This document shows, one piece after another, positions 39,437 through 50,200 of a DNA stretch of 64,000 nt. The position numbers were made by a program, and so were the translations under genes. The stretch covers positions 36,516,054 through 36,580,053 of the forward strand of contig OV121094.1 in the NCBI GenBank assembly GCA_921293015.1. Direction: 5' to 3'. The stretch comes from Phorcus lineatus. Lineage: Eukaryota; Mollusca; Gastropoda; Trochida; Trochidae. Position 1 is the first letter of the stretch. Each line of letters begins with the position of its first letter. The notes beneath the pieces were generated by a model. It was given only the letters and a program-made list of their open reading frames with translations. It ran no database searches and was not told where the DNA came from.

Positions 39437-39684
39437 CGTATTTGTATCGCGGTTGATAGTATTATTGCAGGGAGACCACCATTGTGGCTATGCATTGCGG
39501 TGAAACAAGCGAGCATCGGCTGGAATAAGCGAGTGGCGGTACATTTAGTGTAGCATTGCACCAATATCTGACTGTGTGTGGAACAGTTCTCTACTGCAGA
39601 CAAAGTTTTCGAGCTCTTGGCGGGATTCGAACCACGGATCCTCAGCCGAACGCGCTAACCACTGCGCTAGACCGCCCCTCCCCC
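39437..39684 (-). mobile_element. tRNA-derived SINE, second copy
   Basis: Collinear with the 46952-47271 SINE: ATCGCGG, TAGTATTATTGCAGGGAG, GTGGCTATGCATTGCGGTGA, GTTCTCTACTGCAG and GGCGGGATTCGAACCACGGA. On the minus strand the tRNA-like head has B box GGTTCGAATCC and A-box-like TAGCGCAGTGGTTAGCGCG. A short ACATCA on both sides (39430-39436, 39685-39690) may be a target duplication, but it is too short to be sure. The 3' tail module seen at 46.96 kb is truncated here. The 61-codon frame at 39368-39553 overlaps it and is not a gene. Confidence 0.85.
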
Positions 39685-39710
39685 ACATCACTATGACTTG
39701 AGGGCATGGC

Positions 39711-39876
39711 TTTGAAGTGATCGAGGCAAGGTTTTAATGTATTTGTGTCAGATGCAGTATAGCAGTTGCTTTAGAAGCAATTTGATTATTATATCTTAAT
39801 GATATCGAATATGTTGTATAGATAAATACTTCAACATATACACTAGATGTGATTAAAATCTGGTGGTAAGAGGAAA
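39711..39876 (+). repeat. Dispersed repeat, copy 2 (pairs with 31255-31420)
   Basis: Starts a few bases after the SINE and is collinear with 31255-31420, ending TGGTGGTAAGAGGAA versus TGGTGGTACGAGGAA. The SINE may have inserted at or near the edge of this older repeat. Confidence 0.75.
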
Positions 39877-42800
39877 TTCAGTATAGGATTTGTTATTGAT
39901 GTCGAGGTGGTAGATGGTGATGTAGGAACACATACGCTGGCTGCAGCAGGTAGCGATTTCATAAAACATTTTAAATATGTATGCTTTCATTCATCCAGAA
40001 AGCTAATAAGTCTCAAAGAAATATCAAAGAAAGACAATATTGCTAAAACACAAAGGGGGGAACTTTAGAGACACATAACCCAGTGAAGTATGCCAAATGA
40101 CTTAACATAACGAGTATAAATTCACATAAATGCAGAATGTAAGTCCCATGCTCGCTTCTGATTCGACTCAACAAGACCATGTGCGATTTAACGTTTCAAC
40201 TGTTTCAATTCAGTAAGGATCATTTTAACGTGCTTTCTTAAGAATTTCTTCTTCGTTCTTTTGAATAGCACATTTTAACTTTGAAGAAGCATATTCATGT
40301 AGTTGCTGATAGTTTCAGCCACATTTTAAGACCGAATTATCTGTTGATATACTTTATCATAACCATGAGTTCGATAGAATTATTCACAGCTTTTAAAAGG
40401 TGAACGAGTTGCGATGTATTATGAAAGTCCTTAATGATGGTTATGTACGTCATAGTTAATGTCCATTCTTTTATTATTAAAGGAACAACAAATCATATGC
40501 TCAGGAGATCCTAATACTCATTTTCTTACTGGTTATTTGTTATGTTCATATATTTTATATGTATTTTGTTTCAGTATTTTTTAATTTTTTAATTCCATTA
40601 CCTTATGTTGAAATACATACATTATGAGATGGTTTAATGGTTATGTTGGCAATACACGCTTTTATTTAACGGTAGCTTTTACATCCGACAGAATTTTTAT
40701 TTTTTTTGAAATATCAAATATATTTGAGAAAAGCCATCCGCACACTTGAAATATAGGAAAACTATTTACACGATAATAGTACCAACCCTTTCTTAATGTC
40801 ACCACATCATAAATGTAATTTTTAAGACATTTTGTAAACTAACAACATCAAAACGTACGAACATTAACATTAACGATAACGATAATTACTTAAGATTTAA
40901 TCATCATCAGGGCACGATGTAAAATCACATTTAAACAAACGACATACATACACATTGTTGTTGTCAATACAAAACGTGCAGGTCAGAAACGTATTCGGAC
41001 GCTCTCAATCTAGTTCAAACAAGCTCGCTCTAAACAAATATGTGCAAAAGGGCATCCTCTCCCACTCAGTGTGCAGATGTAGTCAGTACTCATTAAAACT
41101 GAGAAACGCCCCGTACACAATTCATTGGGAAAGAGTTTCGTTTTTGTAGTTGCAGTTTAATTATTTCTTCAAGGAATCATCGACTACACGTCATGTTATC
41201 AGATTAGATTTATCGTTATACTGGCACAGACAACAAGAGCACCATAGAAGAAAAGGAATAGTGTTATAACTTCATGTAAGTTGACAATATTGACATACGA
41301 ACTTCTTTTGGTGCTTTTGTTACGAGTGGCGAACCAGACATAACAGAAAGATGGGTAAGACACAACATGTAAAATATATACAAATTTAATTACAAATAAA
41401 ATTTGAATATATAGTTACAGATTGTTTGGCAGTCTAACAAAATATCACAGCACAGAAACATAAATATATAAAAGTCTTACATTTCACAGTCCAAGAATTT
41501 ATAGGTAAATCCAAAAGCCGACGTGGCTAGAATTGAACATTGTCATACAGGCCGAAATGGCTAAAACTCCCGACACGGAAAACACTTCAACAGCACAAAC
41601 TGTCCAATTGTGATATAAATGTGATATAAATGTCTCCCGTAATCACTCGTACCTAGTTGATTATTCTCTAAATAATCAATTGATGAGTGCAATCATATAA
41701 AACCTTTATCCTCGGCAACTTAACCTTAACAAGTGCACTGGAGTATTGTTGTTAAAAACAAGGCTGGTTTTCAAGGCTGCTGGAAATGACCATTTTTTAC
41801 GAACTGATAAAACTTGTAAGTAAACGTATACAAAATGATAAGTAGAGTAAGAAAACTTAAATTTATTACTTCTGCATTACTGTACCGAAGAAAGTGAATC
41901 TCATTAATTTTAATGTAACGTGCATAATTACAAATCCAGCGAATGTAAATGTAATGATCAACTCATGTACAAGATCATGTTTTTTGGGTTTTTTTTGTAC
42001 AAAACTTTACTCTTTTACATTACGTAAGCAATGGAGAGTGCATGAGGTACAATCGATTCCTGAAAACTTTAATCTTAAATACCATTTTCTTGCTTATTTA
42101 TCTGGTATGGTTCACTATGCTGTATCTCTCATGAAATTCTTTCTCTGTGCATACTCAATTAAGCCACCAAGCACAGCGATTTGTTGGCTCGACAGCCTAT
42201 GCTATACTGTGATGGTGTGATCGAGAAGACTGACTTAGTCTATAATCTTAGTTTTAATCAAATCTCACACACTACCAAAAGGTTCCGATGATATTCATGA
42301 TTGACATGGTGACATCGATCCTACTTAGATAAAAGACAGAAAACATATTCATAATCTGAAAGATTTTCTCGGCTTTGGATTAGATTAAGGCCATGATAAA
42401 ATTAATATGGTTGATAATGACTTAATCGTATAATAACCAACTACGTCCTATGCCAGAATACATGTCCCCACTGGTTTAAATGATAAAAAAACCATCTATC
42501 AATCAAAGATGATAATCCACAAGTTTATAATGTGTCATAATGCTCACTCGTGATATGATGTTTTCAGAGAATATTTAATGTGTATTGTACATAAGAAGAT
42601 CGTGCTGTTATTTGATATTAAGTTATATAATTGAGAGAAGTATTAAACCAAGGCTTCATACCTAATGAGAGACAGGATCTACATAAAACATCCCAAGAGT
42701 TGTCAATGAAAGTAACCATTATCAATTATTAGGAGTGGTGAAAGCATAATATGATGAATGTGGAAAGTTATCAAGTGATAAATTTTCTATGGCAGTTTTT

Positions 42801-45006
42801 GGTCCCTAAATAATTTACTCTTCCCATCATGTTTCTGGATAAATATGTTTTTGTTAAATTAATAAATGTCTGTTGTTTTGTAAACATCGATAATGTCTTT
42901 ACTGATTAACCTGTATGCAATTTTGCTAAGAATAAAACTATTAAAAGCAGGCGAGAAATATTATAATAAATCTTAATTGAAAAGGTATTTAAGACACCCA
43001 ATCCCTACATATTAAATTAAACCATAAACGTTGGAATATTGCTCTCCCAATTTCAGGACTTGTTCTTTAGACCAATCAATTTTCATTTACTTCTACGGAA
43101 GAAAAAAGGTCTAGAAAACTGCTTTTGTACAGACTATTTAGTTGATGAGGACTTTTATTTATAGATTTAGTTATCCTTTGATCCTTATTAGGCCACACCT
43201 ACCACGTCCTTACATCCTATGACTATCTGCCTCTGCAGAAGAAGTTTACATAACCTATTAAGCTTCAGAGCCTATGATTATATTTTTAGAATGTAGAATT
43301 TGACGTGACGGAACAATTGTTTTGACATATAAAATTCATCTTTGTCGCAAGATTGTTACTGTGAAAACCAATCCTTCCACACGGAAATAACCTTGTTTTA
43401 ACAGAGTTATAAGGATTGAATCTAAGATTGATAGGAAATCTGTCAATTCCATCGTAGAAATGATGATTTGAAATGACACACTGTCAGACATTTTAGTAAT
43501 CATCTCAAAGGATATATTGTTTGACAGTAGATCCTCAAAATTACTGCTATTGTAATTGATGTACATCGGAATCGGAATGCCTTGACATTAACAAACGTGA
43601 TATCAAAAGTTTCAACACCTGAAAAAAGTAAGTATATCAGTTGCAAGTAACATACATTTGAACTCTTCAACAATTCATGAAGATATTTCGGAAATCAGAA
43701 GAAATATAGGTTAGATTACCTCAAATATATAAGCCAACCTTCAATTTGTAAAACATATAACAACATCATTGAAAAATATGAATATTTATTTCTCAATAAG
43801 GCATATCCCTGCAGCGTTAATGTTGATTTTTAAATCACAAGTTCAGATAAAAGGAGGTGTTTTGTTGAAACATTTTTTCTACAGAACCATAGATAAAGAA
43901 TTCATTCGAAAATTGACAATGAATTACGGAAACCCAGTGCAGTTGGTTAATTATCATTGATTTACCATCTCATCAAGAGAAAGACAAGAGAAAGTGACCA
44001 TTTTAAAGGGTAACATCTGCTATATATTTTACCCATTAAGTGAAACTACTTGAACTTTTCCTGAAATTGCAGGAATGAACATAGAACATTAGCACATAAT
44101 GAAGAACTTGTAGTCTTCAATTAACAATTAATAGATCAATTTAAGTAATTAATGTTATTTCGATTCACCTAAATTGCCACTAATGTAATTTTTCTATAAT
44201 CATATATTACCTGAAATTGCTACTCTATGTGATATCAATAATTCTAACATGGAATTGGAATACAAAACAAGGCTCAATTAAAGTGAGTGTATTATCAATT
44301 GTTTAAAAAGTGATGTCAGTATGACTCAAAATCAAGACATGATTCTTCAGAAACTACCACACAAAGATAACAACTATCACTTCAATCCAATGTCATGCAC
44401 TGGTATAACCAATTGGATTAAAATGGAAAAAAAAACTGACAACAAAGAGAAATATTTTCGTGTGGAAAAAGTTTAACACGTGTCAAAATATTATTAAACA
44501 ATCTTCTAAAGGATTATTTTAATCAATTCGTTCATAGAGTTGATTTATAGGACATGGTAAACAAGTTTAGAAAACATTGAGATAGGTTATCATTAGATAA
44601 TCATAACTTATCAAGAAACAAATAAAGTTCCCTTAGTATGCATAAACGCACTGCCTATTATAAAGAGAAGTAAAATATGATAGAAAATAACATTAACGAC
44701 TCCGTGGGGGATTTGAACTCTTGAAATTAAAGAAACGTTGACACAACAAAACAACGATGTGCAAATGCAAGATGAACATTTAGACAGTTATGGTAAATAG
44801 GAAATAAACTACCATAAGTCCTTGTTAGATAATGAGCCAAACAGTTACCCTACAAGGAAAATCCTTCATTCTCCTATAGTTTGACAAAATATGGTCAAGG
44901 AAATCCTTATCTCCAGGAGTTGATCATTTAGTTCCAGAATTTGTGTTAGATGATTATGCTAATCTTCCACTTCCATATATTGATCTTGTTTTCAATCTGA
45001 CGTTAG
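39877..45006. other. Long AT-rich non-coding stretch
   Basis: Five kilobases with no supported gene or element. The 108-codon frame at 41894-42220 and shorter frames at 40955-41149, 43336-43566 (-) and 43769-43960 are unrecognised. A B-box-like sequence at about 44703-44717 (minus strand GAGTTCAAATCCC) lacks a matching A box. Confidence 0.45.
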
Positions 45007-45066
45007 AACGAGGGGCATGTTCTACCTCTTGGTCTGTCGGGATAACAGTCCCCACTACATAAGCAA
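45007..45066 (+). other. Weak candidate exon
   Basis: CTGACGTTAG after a moderate pyrimidine tract precedes a GC-richer open segment that reads TRGMFYLLVCRDNSPHYISK in the second frame. It is followed by AAG|GTAATT as a possible donor. The local composition is clearly less AT-rich than its flanks. It could equally be a piece of the decayed LINE that follows at 45.24 kb. No homology is recognised. Confidence 0.2.
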
Positions 45067-45235
45067 GGTAATTTGAACAATGTTCAGAAGAATCACACTG
45101 CTAAGTATACCCAGTAAATGTTCACTTAAATTTGTAACAAAAGTTTTGGGGTGAAACTATGATTAAAATTAAGGAATCTAAAGCAGGATTCAAGGAAAGA
45201 TAGACAGCAATGGATACATGATTATACTTTAAAGC

Positions 45236-45690
45236 GTGTTTCAGAAATATTTAAATAATGAAAGTGGTAAGTTATTTTCCCAAATGGATTCAATCATATA
45301 TGGTATAACCAAAAGGATGAAATTCAGTCATTATTTCTCAATATATTTTCGAAAAGATGAAAAGATATTTACCAAAATATTAGAAACATATTCAACATCA
45401 GCAAAAAGTAATTATTACTCTACGTTTAAACCCATATTTATACTGAACGTGGCTTGTCATGTGTTAATGTCAAGAATTTTAGAATATATTTAGCCCGTTT
45501 CCCTTGTTCATTCTATTAAAAAGGGTAAATATATAGATATTAGAAGAGAAGATAGAATCTGTAAATGTTGTGGTAATAATGTTATCGATGACGAATACCA
45601 TTTTCTTCTTGTGTGTCAAACATATAATATATATCAAACAAATTTAGTTTGTCAATCCATCTCTTGAAGAATTTTCTTTTTAATGAACTG
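45236..45690 (+). pseudogene. LINE C-terminal remnant with Cys/His motif
   Basis: Around 45520-45640 one frame reads KKGKYIDIRREDRICKCCG, then NNVIDDEYHFLLVCQTYN. The R-I-C-x-x-C ... D-E-Y-H-F-L-L-x-C pattern is the well-known C-terminal motif of many invertebrate LINE reverse transcriptases. The upstream 85-codon frame (45236-45493) is in a plausible position for the preceding part but is too decayed to prove. Frameshifts and a stop after SIS end the similarity near 45690. The clade differs from the 17.8-kb L1-like element. Confidence 0.75.
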
Positions 45691-46424
45691 TTTGAATGAA
45701 AATGGTATTCGGAATATGAAGTATCTATTCACCAAGCAATAATATTAAGAAAGATGTATGTATGAAATGTACTATAGTCCTGTTGCCTCCTCAGTACTGA
45801 AGTAAAGGAAGATGAAGTGGCAAAATGCATATATATTTATAAATACATAATAATAACCATTCAGTCAATTATCTCTAACATCTCTTGTTCTGTGATTTTT
45901 CTTGAGACTTTCATTTCTAGATCAATTAAGGCCTGTTTATATTTCTATGGAAACCACTGCTTGCTGCACCAGCATATTTTGTCCACCAGCACCACCATGT
46001 CTATCAGGCTTATATAATACTATAATTATAAATGTAATAAAAAGTTAGTGAAGAAATCCTCCCACAAAAAGGGCCAACATTGATAGGACGAAAAACGCCA
46101 ACGCGTCACGCTCAACCATTGATCACAAACAATATTTGCAATGCTTTCAAAATCAAGATATACATTGTTTTTATTTGATGCTTTAGCCTCATCCGAGGAC
46201 AGTAATTGGCCCGGCAAAGCCAAACTCAACCCAGGCAATAGATTGCATAAATTGCTCTTCATAATTATCTGTAAACCCCACATTGCATCGCTGAATAACC
46301 GCAGTGAATTTTTTTAACGCCTGCAGGCACAACAACTCAAAAATGTTGCTCAAAGACACCAACAACAAAGAAATCACATAGCAAAAATGCAACCAAAGGC
46401 AAACATTCGGCAACAGGCCAAAGG
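45691..46424. other. Unannotated stretch with two overlapping minus-strand frames
   Basis: From about 46026 the composition is less AT-rich and two minus-strand frames (46026-46283 and 46189-46413) overlap. The second reads FTDNYEEQF and WVEFGFAGPITVLG. The segment could be a decayed element associated with the adjacent MITE, but I recognise no transposase or other domain. I assign no function. Confidence 0.3.
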
Positions 46425-46555
46425 GCTCTCGCTCCCTCCTGATACCCTAATCTCTTTCAAGCCAAAACCATCGATATCGTATCGCTAGTTATCTAACCAG
46501 CCAATGAAACGACTCGCATTCAGCAACAACGGCACAAAATGTATGGAAAAAATCC
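46425..46555 (+). mobile_element. Truncated MITE copy (30.4-kb family)
   Basis: CTCTCGCTCC, GATACCCTAATCTCTTTCAAG, CGTATCGCTAG(T)TATCTAACCA and CAGCAACAACGGCACAA follow the order of the left half of the 30423-30724 element in the same orientation. Both termini are missing. It lies directly beside a complete copy in the opposite orientation, so the two form a head-to-head pair. Confidence 0.7.
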
Positions 46556-46564
46556 GTTGAGTTG

Positions 46565-46884
46565 CATCCTGCTTCATCATTGTAATTGAATCCGCTGATC
46601 GAGCTCCTTCCATGTCTCCCTGATTTCTTTCCAGCCAAATTCCTCGTACGGCTGGCGCGGCTTGTGTTCGTCGCTATGCTCACATGTTATTGTTTAAGCC
46701 AATGAAATTTCGTTATCCAAAGAGCTTGAAGCTACTCTTTTGAATTTTCGATCCGGGTTGTGCCGCTGTTGCTAGATGCGAGTTTCTGGTAAGATAGCTA
46801 GCAATAAGAGGCTTTTGGCTTGAAAGAGACCAGGGTAATAGGAAGGAGCGAGAGTGGATTCATTTGCGTTGATGTAGCAGGATG
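46565..46884 (-). mobile_element. 320-bp MITE, second complete copy (inverted)
   Basis: Ends CATCCTGCTTCATCA (46565) and, inverted, CATCCTGCTACATCA (46884) continue through TGAATCC and the CTCTTTCAAGCCAAA block on both sides. On the minus strand it is collinear with 30423-30724, sharing GCAACAGCGGCACAACCCGG, AAAAGAGTAGCTTCA and TTTCATTGGCTTAAACA. No matching target duplication is seen at its flanks. This fits recombination with, or insertion into, the truncated neighbour. The frames at 46489-46683 and 46798-46992 are incidental. Confidence 0.85.
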
Positions 46885-46951
46885 GTAACAAAAGTGTGAA
46901 AACCTTACACAAACTACGACTGGATAGTCCCTACAGGCATGAAACAATGGT

Positions 46952-47271
46952 GAGGAAAGGTGAGGGGAGTTGGGGTTTAACACCGCTTTCAAGATTATTT
47001 CACTTATATCGCGGCTGCTAGTATTATTGCAGGGAGAAAGCCCGCAACACTATAGTGGCTATGCATTGCGGTGAAACCTGCGAGCATCGGCTGGAACTAG
47101 CGAACCATGAGTGGTACTGCGCTGAAATTCAGTGTAGCATTGCACCCAAACCTGACTGCGTGTAGAACAGTTCTCTACTGCAGGCAAAGTTGCCGAGCCC
47201 CTGGCGGGATTCGAACCACGGACCTCCTGATCCGAAGCCGAACGCGATAACCACTGCGCTATCCCGCCCCC
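46952..47271 (-). mobile_element. Full-length tRNA-derived SINE with exact 12-bp TSD
   Basis: The exact TGAAACAATGGT lies on both sides (46940-46951 and 47272-47283). On the minus strand the element starts with a tRNA-like head: A-box-like TAGCGCAGTGGTTATCGCG, a possible TCG anticodon-loop remnant, and B box GGTTCGAATCC. It is most like tRNA-Arg by eye. The body contains CATTGCGGTGAAACCTGCGA on the plus strand. The 3' end is a GTTAAACCCCAACTC module (plus strand GAGTTGGGGTTTAAC at about 46967-46981). RNA polymerase III would transcribe it and a LINE would mobilise it. Truncated relatives are at 25984-26140 and 39437-39684. Confidence 0.93.
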
Positions 47272-47283
47272 TGAAACAATGGT

Positions 47284-50200
47284 ATAGTGATAGAAATAAT
47301 ATTATCTGTAAAAAGTGATTTCAATCTACCATTTATCTTGCTACATTCACGAAATGTTGAACACTTCACCAAACTCTTACAGGGTCAAACTACGGAAAAC
47401 CTCACTGGTTTCTCAGATGCACCTTGACCTCAACATTTTATTCGTTTAATAAATAACATAGTAAACATGGCCGTGAATAACCAGCCTTCAGCAATACAAG
47501 GCTTTTGGCATGATATATATCGAGTCATTATAGCAGGTACGAAGAAGCTGATGATGCAGGAACAAAACTCGGATCATCCTCGTTGTATTTAGCACATCAG
47601 ACGCCCCCTTTCATATGCACATAAGGTCTCTCGCGGCTCGTTATTCACCCTATTTCATTAGAATGCTTATTGCAGTATTTGATACATTGATCTGTCATGT
47701 AACATTAACACAAGAGTACGATCTGAACTGGCCATGTAACATTGAACATATACAGAAATGAGATGCACATATTGATAAATCACATCGAGTTTCCGAATAA
47801 TACATTTGCGGTAGGTGAAATACATTTTGTATAGCCAATGTCCAAGCTTGTTACAAGTTATTTAAACTAAACACATAGAACTTAAATTGTTAGGCCCATG
47901 TATACATATGTACAATCATGGAGTTGAAATGACAATGGAGATTAAGTCGATATCCAAATTGATGTAATCTTATTTACAACCCAACTTTATAATGAGTGAT
48001 TAATAGTCGACAAGTCTGTAAGATTTATGGCATGTAAGTTAGTGATAAAAAAGATCTCTAGAAAAAACTTAACTCATTATGTTTGAAGCCTCCGATTAAG
48101 GGATTGAAAAATAATGATGATAGATTCACTGACATAATCGTGATGATTTCATCTGTTGTAAATTGAAGGAAAGGAATTGGCATTGCAAAATTGAGAAAAA
48201 ATTAAATTAAAACGACTTGAAATGCTATAGCGATTTTATAGATATAAAGGAAAGACAAAATTACAACAACAAAACACCTTATGCAATTTGCCATGAAGCA
48301 CTAAGTAGGAAGAGCTGTGAAATGAATGAGGGACATCATGTGGATTACTTGACAGTGACTCCCTACTGATGCTGTTGAGATTATTTTGATTTATGATATA
48401 CATATGTACGCTGTGGGTTTGCAAATTATGATTAATGTATTCATATCACAGAATGACGTAAACAGTCTTTTACCATTTCTTCAGACAATATTCAGTGTTG
48501 GATATGATCTGTATGATAAACAGCAAGAATTTTCATAACAGTTATTCAAAGAATTATTTAGGAACCGTATATGAAACGGCAAGTGATAGTGATCTCGGCA
48601 TGATAAAGGATTTGACGAATACGTCCTTGTTTTCTGCAGAATTTAATTTTAAAATATTCAGATAAATTTAATTTATCATTGATGTGTAATGAAATTAGTT
48701 GTAAGTTCATATACCCGGCACGTGCCAGCTTCACTCTAATAAACTCTTAAAAGTGATTTAAATTAATTGAACTACTGAAGCTCACAACTATATTTAAAGT
48801 ATTATCACTGAATTTTACACATTAAGTTAGATTGCTGAAAGTGGTTGAAAGTAAAAGCTTATAGTATTTTTACAGTTATGAATGTTTTTGGATCCATAAT
48901 TAAATGTTACGAAATACGTAATTGTTAAAGTGGGGAGAATATTTTTCTCAGTTTCTATTGTTAAATTGAAACATAATGCTGAATTACTCTTTAAGAAGCG
49001 CTTAACGTTCCTGTACCAAAACTATTTATCATGTGCTATTTTTATACGATCATGTTGTAAAGGTTAATGGTTTTCTTTTATATCGGACGTATTTGTTGAT
49101 TCTATATGCAAATGCATTTTCATTTTATCGATATAACACAACACATGGTAAGGTTGTATTTCTAAGTGATTTTTTAAATTCCACTCACCTTTAGGTTTAA
49201 ATCAAATCCTGTTAACCTGTTGACATATTCATCCATATAACACACGCAATTTCAATAACTTCGAAATTTCAAACATGTGAAATATGAAGATATTGCATGA
49301 CACGCAAATATAAGACTGACAAAGATATTTTGTAAAAGTCAAAACCAAACACGCGGAGTCACAATTATGTTCCATCTAATGACGTTAAACCTCAATCAGA
49401 TTAACTGGTTAAAATAATGATTCATTAGGACTACATTGTCTGATAAGATAAGCATTGGTTAATATGTCACCAGCGATTTAACTTGAAAAAAAGTGAGTTG
49501 AGTTATGAATTAATAAAAATAAGTGAATAATTAATTTGAAATGTCACTTGAAAACAGTGCTATCTTCGCTGACACTGAATTAATCATGACGATTAATGAG
49601 TTTCTCAAATTACTCATTTTAACATTTCATAAAATATTAATGTGTTGTTTCAATCTTATAGCCTTGATTAGTTCTAAAATTTCCGATTTTAATGAAGTAA
49701 GTTGTTTTATTAAATCAAAAATGTCCTAGTCCGGTCATGCCCAAGGAAATCCATAACGTGTATGTGATCTCGACAGCAGCTTTCTGATTGAATGAATATA
49801 TAGACATGGGCATGTCTTATTGCAATGCGAAAGGAATCCCATTTTGTCCCATATTTAAAAACAACATGTTCACCCAACAACTGTTTTATGACACTTTCAG
49901 CTATGTCAATACTTGAACATTTAATAAGAATAAGAGTGTATCCAGATGGCTAAAGAAGATTTGCAACATGGTGTTTTATTTTGCGCTGTCTACAATTGTA
50001 ACCCGTACAATTATCATTACTCAGAATACTACAACAAAACTACTGTCAAATACAACGAATACCAACCCAACTATTACACAACATTGCCGTACATATTTAT
50101 TCAGCTACGTTGTTTGATATACATTGTAACATCATTTTATTTAATATTTTGATCTACCGATGAACCTAGTCCTTAGTCCTTTAAAGTACTTAAAAAGAAT

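Noticed and set aside
41894-42220. 108-codon plus-strand frame
   Set aside because: Cys-rich in parts, but no spacing pattern or domain is recognised and no splice or promoter context.
44695-44725. Possible tRNA or SINE B box (minus strand GAGTTCAAATCCC)
   Set aside because: No A box at the right distance and no similarity to the other SINE heads in the window.
46026-46413. Overlapping minus-strand frames beside the MITE pair, as a transposase remnant
   Set aside because: The composition is suggestive, but I see no catalytic triad, zinc motif or other family signature.
47200-47271. A functional tRNA-Arg gene on the minus strand
   Set aside because: A and B boxes are clear, but the acceptor and anticodon stems do not pair well. 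The segment is also the head of a repeated element with a target duplication.
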